The notes under the pieces: generated by a model
What the model saw: only the letters and a program-made list of their open reading frames with translations
Told to the model about the DNA's origin: nothing
Database searches by the model: none
Shown here: positions 1-7,130 of the stretch, piece after piece
Layout: every line of letters begins with the position of its first letter
Position numbering within the stretch: the first letter of the stretch is position 1
Translations under genes and position numbers: made by a program
Assembly: GCA_934351925.1 (NCBI GenBank)
Contig: CAKRJT010000039.1
Span: forward strand, 1 to 20,053
Length of the DNA: 20,053 nucleotides
Direction of reading: 5' to 3'
Source of the DNA: an uncultured Lachnospiraceae bacterium
GTDB lineage: Bacteria; Bacillota; Clostridia; Lachnospirales; Lachnospiraceae

Positions 1-2015
1 CCTATCTTGTACTTCTCGCGCAGCACAGGCGTGAAGCTGACAACGACGAGAAGCTCATCGCCGTTCTTAGCCCTGCGGACATACGACACAATGCACTCGT
101 CGGCGGAGATATTATTAATCCACTCGAAGCCGTCAGGATTGTAGTCGAGCTCGTAGAGTGCAGGCTCCTTCTTATACAGCGAGTTCAGCTCCTTCATGTA
201 CCTGTGAAGCTTCTGGTTCCGCTCCTTGGAAAGTTCGTCCCAATCGAGGCTCCTCTCCTCCCACCACTCGTTAAACTGACCGAAATCCTGTCCCATGAAG
301 AGTAGCTTCTTGCCCGGATGAGTGTACATGAAGCCGTAAGCGGCGCGAAGGTCTGAGAACTTCTCATCAAGGTCAGCCTCCGGCATCTTGTTAATCATGG
401 AAGCTTTCCCGTGAACCACCTCATCATGTGATATGACAAGAATAAAATCTTCGCTGTAAGCGTATATCATGCTGAATGTCAATTCACCGTAACGCCCTTT
501 TCTGAACAGCGGATCCGCACTCATAAAATCAAGAAAATCATTCATCCAGCCCATATTCCACTTGTAGTCAAAACCAAGTGAGCCGTCCTTTATATCACCT
601 GTGACCATCGGCCATGCCGTCGACTCCTCCGCAATAAGCATGGAAGTCTTGTTTTTCTTCCTGTACACTGCATTGAGCTGCTTGAAAAATTCAACTGCCT
701 CAAGATTCTCATTGCCGCCATATATATTTGCAACCCATTCGCCGTTCTTCTTCCCATAGTCAAGGTATAGCATCGATGCAACCGCATCCATTCTAAGACC
801 ATCCACATGATATTCCTTTGCCCAGAAAAGCGCATTGGCTATAAGGAAGTTGCGTACCTGCGGTCTGCCATAATTATATATGTAGGTTCCCCACTCAGGG
901 TGCTCGCCCTGTCTCGGGTCGAGATGCTCATACAGTGCCGTTCCGTCAAACCTCGCCAGCCCGAAATCATCCTTCGGGAAATGTGCCGGAACCCAGTCTA
1001 AGATAACGCCTATTCCCGAGCAGTGCAGAAGGTCGACAAAGTACCTGAAATCATCAGGAGTTCCGTATCTGCTTGTCGGCGCGTAATATCCGGTCACCTG
1101 ATAGCCCCATGAACCGTCAAATGGGTGCTCCATTATCGGCATGAGTTCAATATGTGAGTAACCCATTTCCTTCACATACTTGATAATAAGCGGAGCCAGC
1201 TCACGATAATTATAGAATTCCCTTCCGTCCTCTGGCTTCATAAATGAACCTAAATGCAGCTCATATATGGACATCGGCTTATTTTTGTTAAGCTCTCTCT
1301 GCTCAAGCCAGTCGCCGTCCGTCCACACATATTTCTCAATGTCGTACACGATTGATGCGTTGTTCGGACGCAGCTCACTGTAGAATGCGTAAGGGTCAGC
1401 CTTGAGTCCTATCATGCCACCCTTGTATTTTAGCTCATATTTGTAGATATCAAGCGGCTTCACACCCGGTATGAACAATTCATACACACCGTACTTATCA
1501 ATAAACTGCATCTGGTGTGTTCTTCCATCCCAACTGTTAAAGTCACCGACAACGCTCACTCTCCATGCATTAGGAGCCCACACCGCAAAATGAACTCCCT
1601 GTACACCATCCACCTCCATCGGGTGTGCTCCGAGAACATTGTACAGTTCATAGTTGATTCCCGCATTGAAGCGCTCAAGCTCCGACTCAAGTATCTGCAC
1701 CTTGAAGCTGTAGGTGTCGGGAAGCTGCTGCAAATTTCCATCTCCGTAGTCGACAATCAGCTCATACGCCACACGTCTCTTTCCCGGTATGAGCAGTGCG
1801 AAATATCCCGCCTCGTCGACCTGCTCCATGTCATAGGTCTTATTCTTTCCGGTGAGCACCACCTTCACGCCCACAGCCCCCGGCTTAAATGCCTGGAAGA
1901 GCAGCCCATCAGATGTAATATGCTGTCCTAAAATATCAAGCGGGTGCCTGCACTCCGAATATACTACCGCTTCAATCTCAGGCCAGTCCATCAAGTCATA
2001 TAATTTTTTGTCCAT
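1..2015 (-). CDS. glgB: 1,4-alpha-glucan branching enzyme (GlgB), 3' end cut by window edge
   Basis: Makes the alpha-1,6 branches of glycogen in the cytoplasm (GH13). About 671 codons are present with no stop, so only the last few residues are missing (family about 630-730). Order: N-terminal beta-sandwich region with a WAPNAWRVSVVGDFNSWDGR stretch typical of the CBM48 module, then the (beta/alpha)8 barrel. Catalytic residues are recognisable: nucleophile D410 in DGLRMDAV, acid/base E463 in IAEEST, and D531 in ISHDEVVHGK. All sit exactly five residues after the E. coli positions 405, 458 and 526. The ATG at 2013-2015 follows AAGAGGAATTGC, a good SD with a 5-base spacer. Its leader contains the structured repeat at 2021-2147, and a promoter lies at 2179-2207. 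No other glg gene is visible here. Confidence 0.97.
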   Translation of the reverse strand, partial: MDKKLYDLMDWPEIEAVVYSECRHPLDILGQHITSDGLLFQAFKPGAVGVKVVLTGKNKTYDMEQVDEAGYFALLIPGKRRVAYELIVDYGDGNLQQLPDTYSFKVQILESELERFNAGINYELYNVLGAHPMEVDGVQGVHFAVWAPNAWRVSVVGDFNSWDGRTHQMQFIDKYGVYELFIPGVKPLDIYKYELKYKGGMIGLKADPYAFYSELRPNNASIVYDIEKYVWTDGDWLEQRELNKNKPMSIYELHLGSFMKPEDGREFYNYRELAPLIIKYVKEMGYSHIELMPIMEHPFDGSWGYQVTGYYAPTSRYGTPDDFRYFVDLLHCSGIGVILDWVPAHFPKDDFGLARFDGTALYEHLDPRQGEHPEWGTYIYNYGRPQVRNFLIANALFWAKEYHVDGLRMDAVASMLYLDYGKKNGEWVANIYGGNENLEAVEFFKQLNAVYRKKNKTSMLIAEESTAWPMVTGDIKDGSLGFDYKWNMGWMNDFLDFMSADPLFRKGRYGELTFSMIYAYSEDFILVISHDEVVHGKASMINKMPEADLDEKFSDLRAAYGFMYTHPGKKLLFMGQDFGQFNEWWEERSLDWDELSKERNQKLHRYMKELNSLYKKEPALYELDYNPDGFEWINNISADECIVSYVRRAKNGDELLVVVSFTPVLREKYKI

Positions 2016-2020
2016 GCAAT

Positions 2021-2147
2021 TCCTCTTTTCTGAGCGACATGTCACGAAGAAGCAATGAGAATTTCCCATCTGCCATAAAAGCAATTTGTTTTCGCCCGGA
2101 AACAAATTGCATGTGTGGAAATAAACTATCCGAATTATTTTCGCACA
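2021..2147 (-). repeat. Structured leader repeat, copy 1 (glgB leader), with SD-sequestering hairpin
   Basis: Copy 1 of a dispersed element whose second copy is at 11452-11593. In mRNA sense it contains hairpin H3 (2114-2146), hairpin H2 with a perfect 11-bp stem (2081-2091 with 2100-2110, 8-base loop), a shortened H1 (about 2054-2070), and a final hairpin in which 2046-2051 (UUCUUC) can pair with the glgB SD at 2020-2025 (GAGGAA), stacked on GUGA-CAUG-UCGC (2045-2034). The element ends at the SD, 5 bases before ATG. A further SD-like AAGGTGAT lies just upstream (2152-2159). The pairing is read from sequence; function is inferred. Confidence 0.75.
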
Positions 2148-2178
2148 ATTCATCACCTTCCACGTTTTTTATAAATAT

Positions 2179-2207
2179 ATTTTACCATCATTAAACCTTC
2201 TTGGCAA
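2179..2207 (-). promoter_or_regulatory. Probable glgB promoter
   Basis: On the minus strand TTGCCA (2202-2207), a 17-base spacer, then TAAAAT (2179-2184) preceded by TGG, an extended -10. Transcription would start near 2172, giving a leader of about 155 bases that includes the whole structured repeat. The rest of 2208-2275 is AT-rich with no gene. Confidence 0.6.
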
Positions 2208-2269
2208 TCAATTAAAAAATTATAAGAAGCTAAATAAATGCAAAAAGTCCGAAGGATAAAGTATATAAA

Positions 2270-2302
2270 ATTAAATAGGCAGCCATCTTTCACAGTTGCC
2301 TA
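2270..2302 (-). terminator. Weak terminator-like hairpin after the glycosyltransferase gene
   Basis: An 8-bp stem with one wobble pair (2276-2283 with 2295-2302), followed on the minus strand by TTTAATTTTA. It lies about 20 bases after the glycosyltransferase stop and before the glgB promoter, a sensible place for termination. The U-tract is interrupted, so strength is uncertain. Confidence 0.45.
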
Positions 2303-2324
2303 CCCGCCAATGGAATATTTAATG

Positions 2325-3899
2325 TCATTTCTTTTTTACTAAATATACATATAAGGAATTCCATACCAAAATTTGTTGTTCTTCATAATCGTTCCCGGTG
2401 CAGTCAACATAATATTTTAACCCTATATCAGAAAACTTAACGTTGTCATCATAGCCTAAAAGTAAAAATTCTTCTTCATTTTCAAGCACCTCATCATCCG
2501 TCCCCGGTGTTTCATCGTCCACGAGCATTATCGTATATGGTATCATAAACTGTTCAAGATGATTTCTAGTAATCCAACCCTCAGCGCCGCCGATAATCCA
2601 CGGTATATCTTCATACTGCCTGAGTAAGGCTATATTACTGTCATATTCTTTTGCATCAGTATAATAGTCAATATCATTAGCTGATATAACATATATATTA
2701 AGTATCGCATATGCCATTGCAGCCACAACAATTCCCGGTAGCTTTTTATTGTTTAAACTGCTTACAGCCATAAATATCATCACCATTCCGACAATTGTTA
2801 TTACTGCCGCCGGTGCATAATAATACCTGTTTGAGAGAAGATAATCAGGAGCCAATTCCGTTATAACCAAGGCATTAAAGTTAGCAGCTATATACATCTT
2901 AACCAATGTATATCTTATGTCGCTATTGAATGATTCACGCATTTTCTTTGAAAAAATGATATATATAATCCCTGCAAAAATAATTACAAATGCAGGTAAG
3001 TACAGATTTCTGAATGGTGTGCCATACAGAAACTGAATTGTTCTCGGTATATTGGCTAAAAACGCACTCGCAATATTTCCTGTCTTATCAAACATCGACT
3101 GTGAGTGAACATTTCCAAATATATCTCTCACCCACTCTTTCCAAATCAGCGTGGCAGCCATAACCGAACCAACCATTGCCATGGTAAATCCAAGCAGTGA
3201 TATGTACTTTTTCTTAACTATATCGTACAAAAACTCGGTTATATAGCATCCTGCCGCAAACAGAGCAAAATAATACTGTGTGAGGAATCCGCACACCGTT
3301 ATCACAAATATAAGGATGTACAGATACCACCTTCTGCGGTTAATCCATATCAGATAATTCACATAAATAAATGCAAGCACAAAAAATGTCAGCATCATAT
3401 ACATTCTTATAAACATCGCCGCCGATATTACCCCGATATTAAAGGCAAGCAGAACTGATGTTGCAGCTATCCAAGGCTTTCTAAATATTTTATACAAAAA
3501 GCAGTATGCCAATGTGATAGAGCCGAGATAAAAAAACAAATTGAGCAGTAGTGGTATCCATATCGAAGTACTTCCCTCAAAAATTGAAAATAACATATAT
3601 AGAAGCGTGTAATATAATGGCGGATGAACCTTATCAAACTTTACACTATCAAGCATATGACCATAAGTGTCTCCCGAATCATGGCTGAAATCATCTACCA
3701 TATACTGTCTTGACACCCATTGTCCGACAGGGAACTGTACAAATGCACTCTTAGCATTGACGATAGTGTAGGTATATATCTCATCCGCATATGATATACG
3801 TTTATTTCTTCCATATCCTATAAATACAATACTTGAAATAAATATTACGATGATGTATACAATTACCTTCCTATATTTTTCAGAAATATTTAACAGCAT
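2325..3899 (-). CDS. Polytopic membrane glycosyltransferase, GT-C / GT39-like (PMT_2 type)
   Basis: 524 residues with about ten hydrophobic segments. An Asp-Glu pair lies in the first outer loop (YADEIYTYT, D39-E40) and a KVHPPLYYTLL motif at 90-100. Both are hallmarks of GT-C enzymes (ArnT, PMT, GT39 type) that transfer sugars from polyprenyl-phosphate donors on the outer membrane face. Acceptor and donor cannot be told from sequence. The C-terminal 120 residues form a charged extracytoplasmic tail. The start at 3897-3899 is chosen because AAAGGAGAAGGAT precedes it; the longer reading frame from 3932 would put the SD inside the gene. It stands alone, with no wall-polysaccharide operon around it, behind a terminator-like leader hairpin (3921-3982). 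Confidence 0.85.
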   Translation of the reverse strand: MLLNISEKYRKVIVYIIVIFISSIVFIGYGRNKRISYADEIYTYTIVNAKSAFVQFPVGQWVSRQYMVDDFSHDSGDTYGHMLDSVKFDKVHPPLYYTLLYMLFSIFEGSTSIWIPLLLNLFFYLGSITLAYCFLYKIFRKPWIAATSVLLAFNIGVISAAMFIRMYMMLTFFVLAFIYVNYLIWINRRRWYLYILIFVITVCGFLTQYYFALFAAGCYITEFLYDIVKKKYISLLGFTMAMVGSVMAATLIWKEWVRDIFGNVHSQSMFDKTGNIASAFLANIPRTIQFLYGTPFRNLYLPAFVIIFAGIIYIIFSKKMRESFNSDIRYTLVKMYIAANFNALVITELAPDYLLSNRYYYAPAAVITIVGMVMIFMAVSSLNNKKLPGIVVAAMAYAILNIYVISANDIDYYTDAKEYDSNIALLRQYEDIPWIIGGAEGWITRNHLEQFMIPYTIMLVDDETPGTDDEVLENEEEFLLLGYDDNVKFSDIGLKYYVDCTGNDYEEQQILVWNSLYVYLVKKK

Positions 3900-3920
3900 A
3901 TCCTTCTCCTTTTTTGTATT

Positions 3921-3982
3921 AAAAAAACGCAATGTAAAAAGCTATATTGCACCTAAAGTGCATCCCTTTTTACATGGCGTTT
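3921..3982 (-). terminator. Terminator-like hairpin in the glycosyltransferase leader (possible attenuator)
   Basis: Outer stem 3925-3930 with 3977-3982 (6 bp) plus 3932-3941 with 3966-3975 (10 bp perfect), one mismatch between them, and an inner TGCAC/GTGCA hairpin (3948-3962). On the minus strand it is followed by seven T residues, and the SD of the glycosyltransferase begins about 11 bases later. The plus strand also has a T-rich run after it (TTTTATTTTT), so bidirectional termination is possible, but no plus-strand gene ends here. Confidence 0.65.
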
Positions 3983-3992
3983 TATTTTTAAA

Positions 3993-4001
3993 ATTGTACC
4001 A
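3993..4001 (-). promoter_or_regulatory. Possible extended -10 promoter for the glycosyltransferase
   Basis: TGGTACAAT on the minus strand is a good extended -10. No consensus -35 lies 17 bases upstream (GAACTG at 4016-4021); a TTGACA at 4030-4035 is too far away to be its partner. A start near 3986 would place the terminator-like hairpin right at the beginning of the transcript. Confidence 0.35.
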
Positions 4002-4124
4002 AAATAAAACAGTATCAGTTCTGTCTGTCTGTCAAAATTATCTTCTGTGTACATTATGATTTCAACACCTTTTCTTTTTTATATTTTTTAATTTTATTCT
4101 TTTCAGCATACCCTGTCAAGCTAA

Positions 4125-4463
4125 ATGTGCATAGCATTTACACGGCATATGCCTATTGATAAAAATGTCCGCAGCTCCTGCAATGCAGGCTATCTTTTCC
4201 TTCAGGACATTTACTATTCTCTTGGCCTTAATAACATATGCAAATCTATCTCTGAAAAATACAAGCTGAGCGAACTGGATGACGAAGCTGACTATGATAA
4301 GTTTTTCTACAAAGACTGCTTGAGGAATGAGGAATTTACAGAATTCTTGAACAAAAGCTAAAAAAAAAATTATACCGGTGAAGGATATATACCAACCTAC
4401 ACCCGCACTGATATAACAGACGCTTTGCATAATGCTTTTGTGTTTAGAACAGACTACCGGATA
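4125..4463 (+). pseudogene. Decayed transposase remnant, IS1634/IS4-type DDE family
   Basis: One reading frame with an internal TAA at 4359-4361. Residues 21-48 (NAGYLFLQDIYYSLGLNN and ICKSISEKYK) resemble the N-terminal part of IS1634-type transposases. After the stop, in the same frame, PTYTRTDITDALHNAF and FRTDY resemble the extreme C-terminal part. The large catalytic DDE core between them is missing, so this is an internally deleted and stopped fossil. No terminal inverted repeats or target duplication could be defined. The family call is from memory of motif patterns, not from a search. The only antisense frame here, 4116-4472, is judged to be a shadow. Confidence 0.65.
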
Positions 4464-4503
4464 ACCTCGCAAACAGCGTATTTATGCTGGTTGTGAGGTT
4501 TTT
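4463..4503 (+). terminator. Rho-independent terminator
   Basis: 15-base arms (4463-4477 with 4486-4500) with one mismatch and one G-U pair, followed by TTTTT on the plus strand. It directly follows the transposase remnant and isolates the esterase gene from upstream transcription. Confidence 0.7.
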
Positions 4504-4564
4504 ACCCTTTCTCAACTGTCAAAGATGGGATTGCCCTTGGCAAACACTTTTCCCAATTATACTC

Positions 4565-4593
4565 TTCCATTATCGGTTATCTTTCTATATAAT
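4565..4593 (+). promoter_or_regulatory. Probable promoter of the esterase gene
   Basis: Perfect TATAAT at 4588-4593 with a 17-base spacer to a weak -35 (TTCCAT, 4565-4570). The weak -35 suggests activator dependence or modest expression. The leader to ATG is about 60 bases. Confidence 0.5.
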
Positions 4594-4660
4594 GATGTTG
4601 GCGGCATATAGATATTTTTCAACGCCATGATTATCAATAAATCATATCCGGAGGCATATT

Positions 4661-5494
4661 ATGTTTCACACTACAATTGAATTAAAGCCTGATTATTCAA
4701 AAGCAGGTATCTCACACAGCGGCTGCACAGCTAAGCTCACCACCTATATAATTGACCATTACAGCGAATACCGCGGTGACAAGAAGCGTCCGCTCGTGCT
4801 CATCTGTCCTGGCGGCGGCTACACACATCTCTCATCCCGTGAGGCCGAGCCAATCGCCATCAAGATGAATTCTTACGGCTACAATGCATGTATTCTGTCA
4901 TACAGCCTTGCACCTGACAGGTATCCGTCACAGCTTTTAGAGGCTGCCATGGCTGTCGATTACATAAAAAAACATGCCGGGGAATGGCATGTAGACACAG
5001 ATAAGCTATGCATATGCGGCTTTTCGGCAGGTGCACATGTCGCAGGAAGCCTCGGCACAATGTGGAAGGACAAGCTCATAACCGACATACTCGGCGGCGA
5101 GAGCACCGATTACAGGCCATCCTGCATGCTCCTATCCTACCCTGTGATAACAGCGGGTGAGTTCGCACACCGCGGCTCCTTCAATGCACTGGTAGGCGGC
5201 GATGAAAAAATGTATGACACTGTATCACTTGAAAAAAGAGTAAACGAAGACACTATACCTTCCTTCATCTGGCATACATTTGAGGACGGCGCAGTGCCTG
5301 TAGAAAATTCACTTCTCATGGCAGGTGCACTGAGAAAATATAAAATTCCATGTGAGCTGCACATCTTTGCCAAGGGCTGTCACGGGCTTGCGCTCGCAAC
5401 CGATGAGACCGCCTGCCTTACAGGACGTGAAATCCAGCCCGAATGTGCATGCTGGCCTGAGCTTTTTGCCACATGGTTCAATGCCCTGCAATAA
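4661..5494 (+). CDS. Alpha/beta hydrolase, acetylxylan-esterase-like carbohydrate esterase
   Basis: 277 residues, no signal peptide, so cytoplasmic. Oxyanion-hole motif CPGGGYTHLSSREAEPIA (PGGGY at 50-54), nucleophile S122 in GFSAGAH, acid D209 in WHTFEDGAVPVENSLL, and H241 in AKGCHGLALA form the usual triad of the BD-FAE/Axe-type esterases that remove acetyl groups from xylo-oligosaccharides taken up by gut Clostridia. The exact substrate is inferred. SD CCGGAGG lies 7 bases before ATG. It is a single-gene unit with a terminator upstream, and converges on the MalY-type gene 33 bases away. An alternative reading is a general carboxylesterase or lipase-like hydrolase. Confidence 0.85.
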   Translation: MFHTTIELKPDYSKAGISHSGCTAKLTTYIIDHYSEYRGDKKRPLVLICPGGGYTHLSSREAEPIAIKMNSYGYNACILSYSLAPDRYPSQLLEAAMAVDYIKKHAGEWHVDTDKLCICGFSAGAHVAGSLGTMWKDKLITDILGGESTDYRPSCMLLSYPVITAGEFAHRGSFNALVGGDEKMYDTVSLEKRVNEDTIPSFIWHTFEDGAVPVENSLLMAGALRKYKIPCELHIFAKGCHGLALATDETACLTGREIQPECACWPELFATWFNALQ

Positions 5495-5527
5495 TCAGGC
5501 GCTGCAAATGTATCAACAATACATCCA

Positions 5528-6703
5528 TTAAAATATATCCCTATACGCCTGTCCAAGCTGCTCCAAAGCCTGCCTGAGGACTGCCCTTGGGCAGGCTATA
5601 TTTATTCTTATGAATTGTCCGCTTTCCCTGCCGAAAATTTTCCCGAAATCCACCCACAGCTTCGCCTTATCCTCAACAAAGCTCTCAAGCTCTTCGACGC
5701 TCAGACCAAGCCTCGAACAGTCAAGCCAGATAAGATATGTACCCTCCGGCTCCACAAGCTTCAGCTCAGGTATATTTTCGGCAAAATATGTCCTCGCATA
5801 ATCAAGATTGCCAGCAATATATTTTTTCAGCTCCCTATACCACTCATCACCCTCAGAGTACACCGCCTGACATGCCACAAGCCCCATTATGTTAGGCTGT
5901 GAAAAACCGATTGCCTCAAGCTCACCCTTGAATTTTCTCCTGATTTCCGGATTCGGAATAAAAATGTTTGAGACATGAAGCCCCGCAATGTTGAAGGTCT
6001 TGCTCGGCGCAGTGCACAGGACAACATTCTGCTCAAATTCCTTCCCAAGCGATGGAAACATAATCTGCTTATGTCCTTCATAGGTAAAGTCACAATGTAT
6101 CTCATCAGAGACAATAATAACCTTGTGCTTAAGACAGATTTCACCCATTTTTCTAAGCTCCGCCTCAGTCCATACACGCCCTACCGGATTGTGCGGGCTG
6201 CACAGTATGAAAAGCTTCACATTTTCGTCAACTATCTTCCTCTCAAAATCCTCAAAGTCAATGCTGTACTTCCCATCCTCATATATAAGCCGGTTGTTCA
6301 CAAGCTTCCTCCTGTTGAGCACGATTGCCTCAGAAAAAGGATAGTACACCGGCTGCTGGATGAGCACACCGTCACCCTCTTTTGTGAGTGCCCTCACAGC
6401 TATTGATATCGCAACGACAACCCCCGGCGTGACCGTTATCCATTCCGCCCTTCCCTTCCAGCCGAAATGCGAATCAAACCATCCTATCACGCTGTCAAAA
6501 TACTCCTTCTTAGGGTCCGTATATCCGAATATTCCATGCGAAACCCTGTCCTTGATGTAATCAAGTATCTCCTCCGGCAGCGCAAAATCCATATCCGCAA
6601 CCCACAGCGGAAGAAGGTCATCCCTGCCGCGCCTTTCCACCTGAAAATCATATTTCAGACAGCTTGTACCACGTCTGTCCACTATTTTATCGAAATCGTA
6701 CAT
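5528..6703 (-). CDS. MalY/PatB-family PLP aminotransferase, probable cystathionine beta-lyase (C-S lyase)
   Basis: 391 residues, fold-type I PLP enzyme. Typical family features: N-terminal DRRGTSCLKYD, PLWVADMDF at 32-40, FGYTDP, N172 in SPHNPVGRVW, D200 in VSDEIHCDF that holds the pyridine nitrogen, and Schiff-base K235 in TAPSKTFNIAGLH. K235 falls close to the MalY lysine (K233). These enzymes split cystathionine or cysteine conjugates to thiol, pyruvate and ammonia. The start at 6701-6703 follows AAGGGGAAAAGTATT; a frame extending to 6736 lacks an SD. It lies downstream of the other PLP gene in the sulfur run but is separated by 426 bases containing a palindromic element, so it may be cotranscribed or separately controlled. 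Confidence 0.9.
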   Translation of the reverse strand: MYDFDKIVDRRGTSCLKYDFQVERRGRDDLLPLWVADMDFALPEEILDYIKDRVSHGIFGYTDPKKEYFDSVIGWFDSHFGWKGRAEWITVTPGVVVAISIAVRALTKEGDGVLIQQPVYYPFSEAIVLNRRKLVNNRLIYEDGKYSIDFEDFERKIVDENVKLFILCSPHNPVGRVWTEAELRKMGEICLKHKVIIVSDEIHCDFTYEGHKQIMFPSLGKEFEQNVVLCTAPSKTFNIAGLHVSNIFIPNPEIRRKFKGELEAIGFSQPNIMGLVACQAVYSEGDEWYRELKKYIAGNLDYARTYFAENIPELKLVEPEGTYLIWLDCSRLGLSVEELESFVEDKAKLWVDFGKIFGRESGQFIRINIACPRAVLRQALEQLGQAYRDIF

Positions 6704-6770
6704 AATACTTTTCCCCTTTTCTACACAGTCTGTCACATGATTCTAATAATTAATTTATGAATTCCATTAA

Positions 6771-7078
6771 GATGATGTTGCAGGCAAAACATGCTCTATA
6801 AACTTAGCGTATATAACGTATTATATTTATGCATATCATGACTTTTGGGAGAAGCTTAGATGTTCTTAGAACTCTACTTAATACCTAGCCAAAAGCAGCA
6901 CGGATGCTGCTTTAGAAGCAATGCATACAAGGATGTATGCTTTGCTTCGGTGGCGGACGCAAGAAACCTTTATCAGAGTTCTTAGAACATCTTGCTTCGG
7001 ACAACGGAGCTGATATGTATAAATATAATACGTTATACACTTGTCATTAAATTGGCATGTTTTGCCCCTAACATCATT
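6771..7078. mobile_element. Long palindromic MITE-like element
   Basis: A symmetric imperfect inverted repeat of about 308 bases with no gene inside. Arm pairs: A 6771-6794 with 7055-7078 (about 20 of 24), B 6812-6838 with 7011-7037 (26 of 27), C 6858-6875 with 6975-6992 (17 of 18). Spacers between arms are equal (17/17 and 19/18 bases). The centre holds two more hairpins: 6892-6913 (9-bp perfect, CGGA loop) and 6915-6948 (14 of 15 bp, AGGA loop). The architecture is that of a non-autonomous mobile element or a large cruciform/structured RNA. No target duplication could be fixed. It lies between two PLP-enzyme genes. Flanking 6704-6770 holds only the downstream gene's leader. Confidence 0.75.
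6783..6808 (+). repeat. 26-base perfect direct repeat, left copy
   Basis: Identical to 7105-7130. This copy lies within the left arm of the palindromic element and starts with GGCAAAACATGC. Confidence 0.9.
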
Positions 7079-7104
7079 AGAATATCCATATACAAACTTC
7101 GGGT

Positions 7105-7130
7105 GGCAAAACATGCTCTATAAACTTAGC
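7105..7130 (+). repeat. 26-base perfect direct repeat, right copy, touching the stop codon of the Cys/Met PLP gene
   Basis: Identical to 6783-6808 and 322 bases away. It lies outside the palindromic element and its last base is the first base of the complement of the stop codon (7130-7132). Its first 12 bases are also complementary to 7055-7066 in the right arm, so a local hairpin can compete with the long one. Confidence 0.9.

Noticed and set aside
590..835. Minus-strand 81-residue frame inside glgB, and similar small frames across the window
   Set aside because: They lie in alternate frames of well-supported genes, lack SDs and show no recognisable protein pattern.
5495..5527. Small hairpin ATGTAT/ATACAT between the convergent esterase and MalY-type genes
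   Set aside because: Only 6 AT-rich base pairs with no T-run, too weak to call a terminator.
6878..7114. 78-residue minus-strand frame in the palindromic element
   Set aside because: It is read across hairpins of the inverted repeat, has no SD and resembles no protein.
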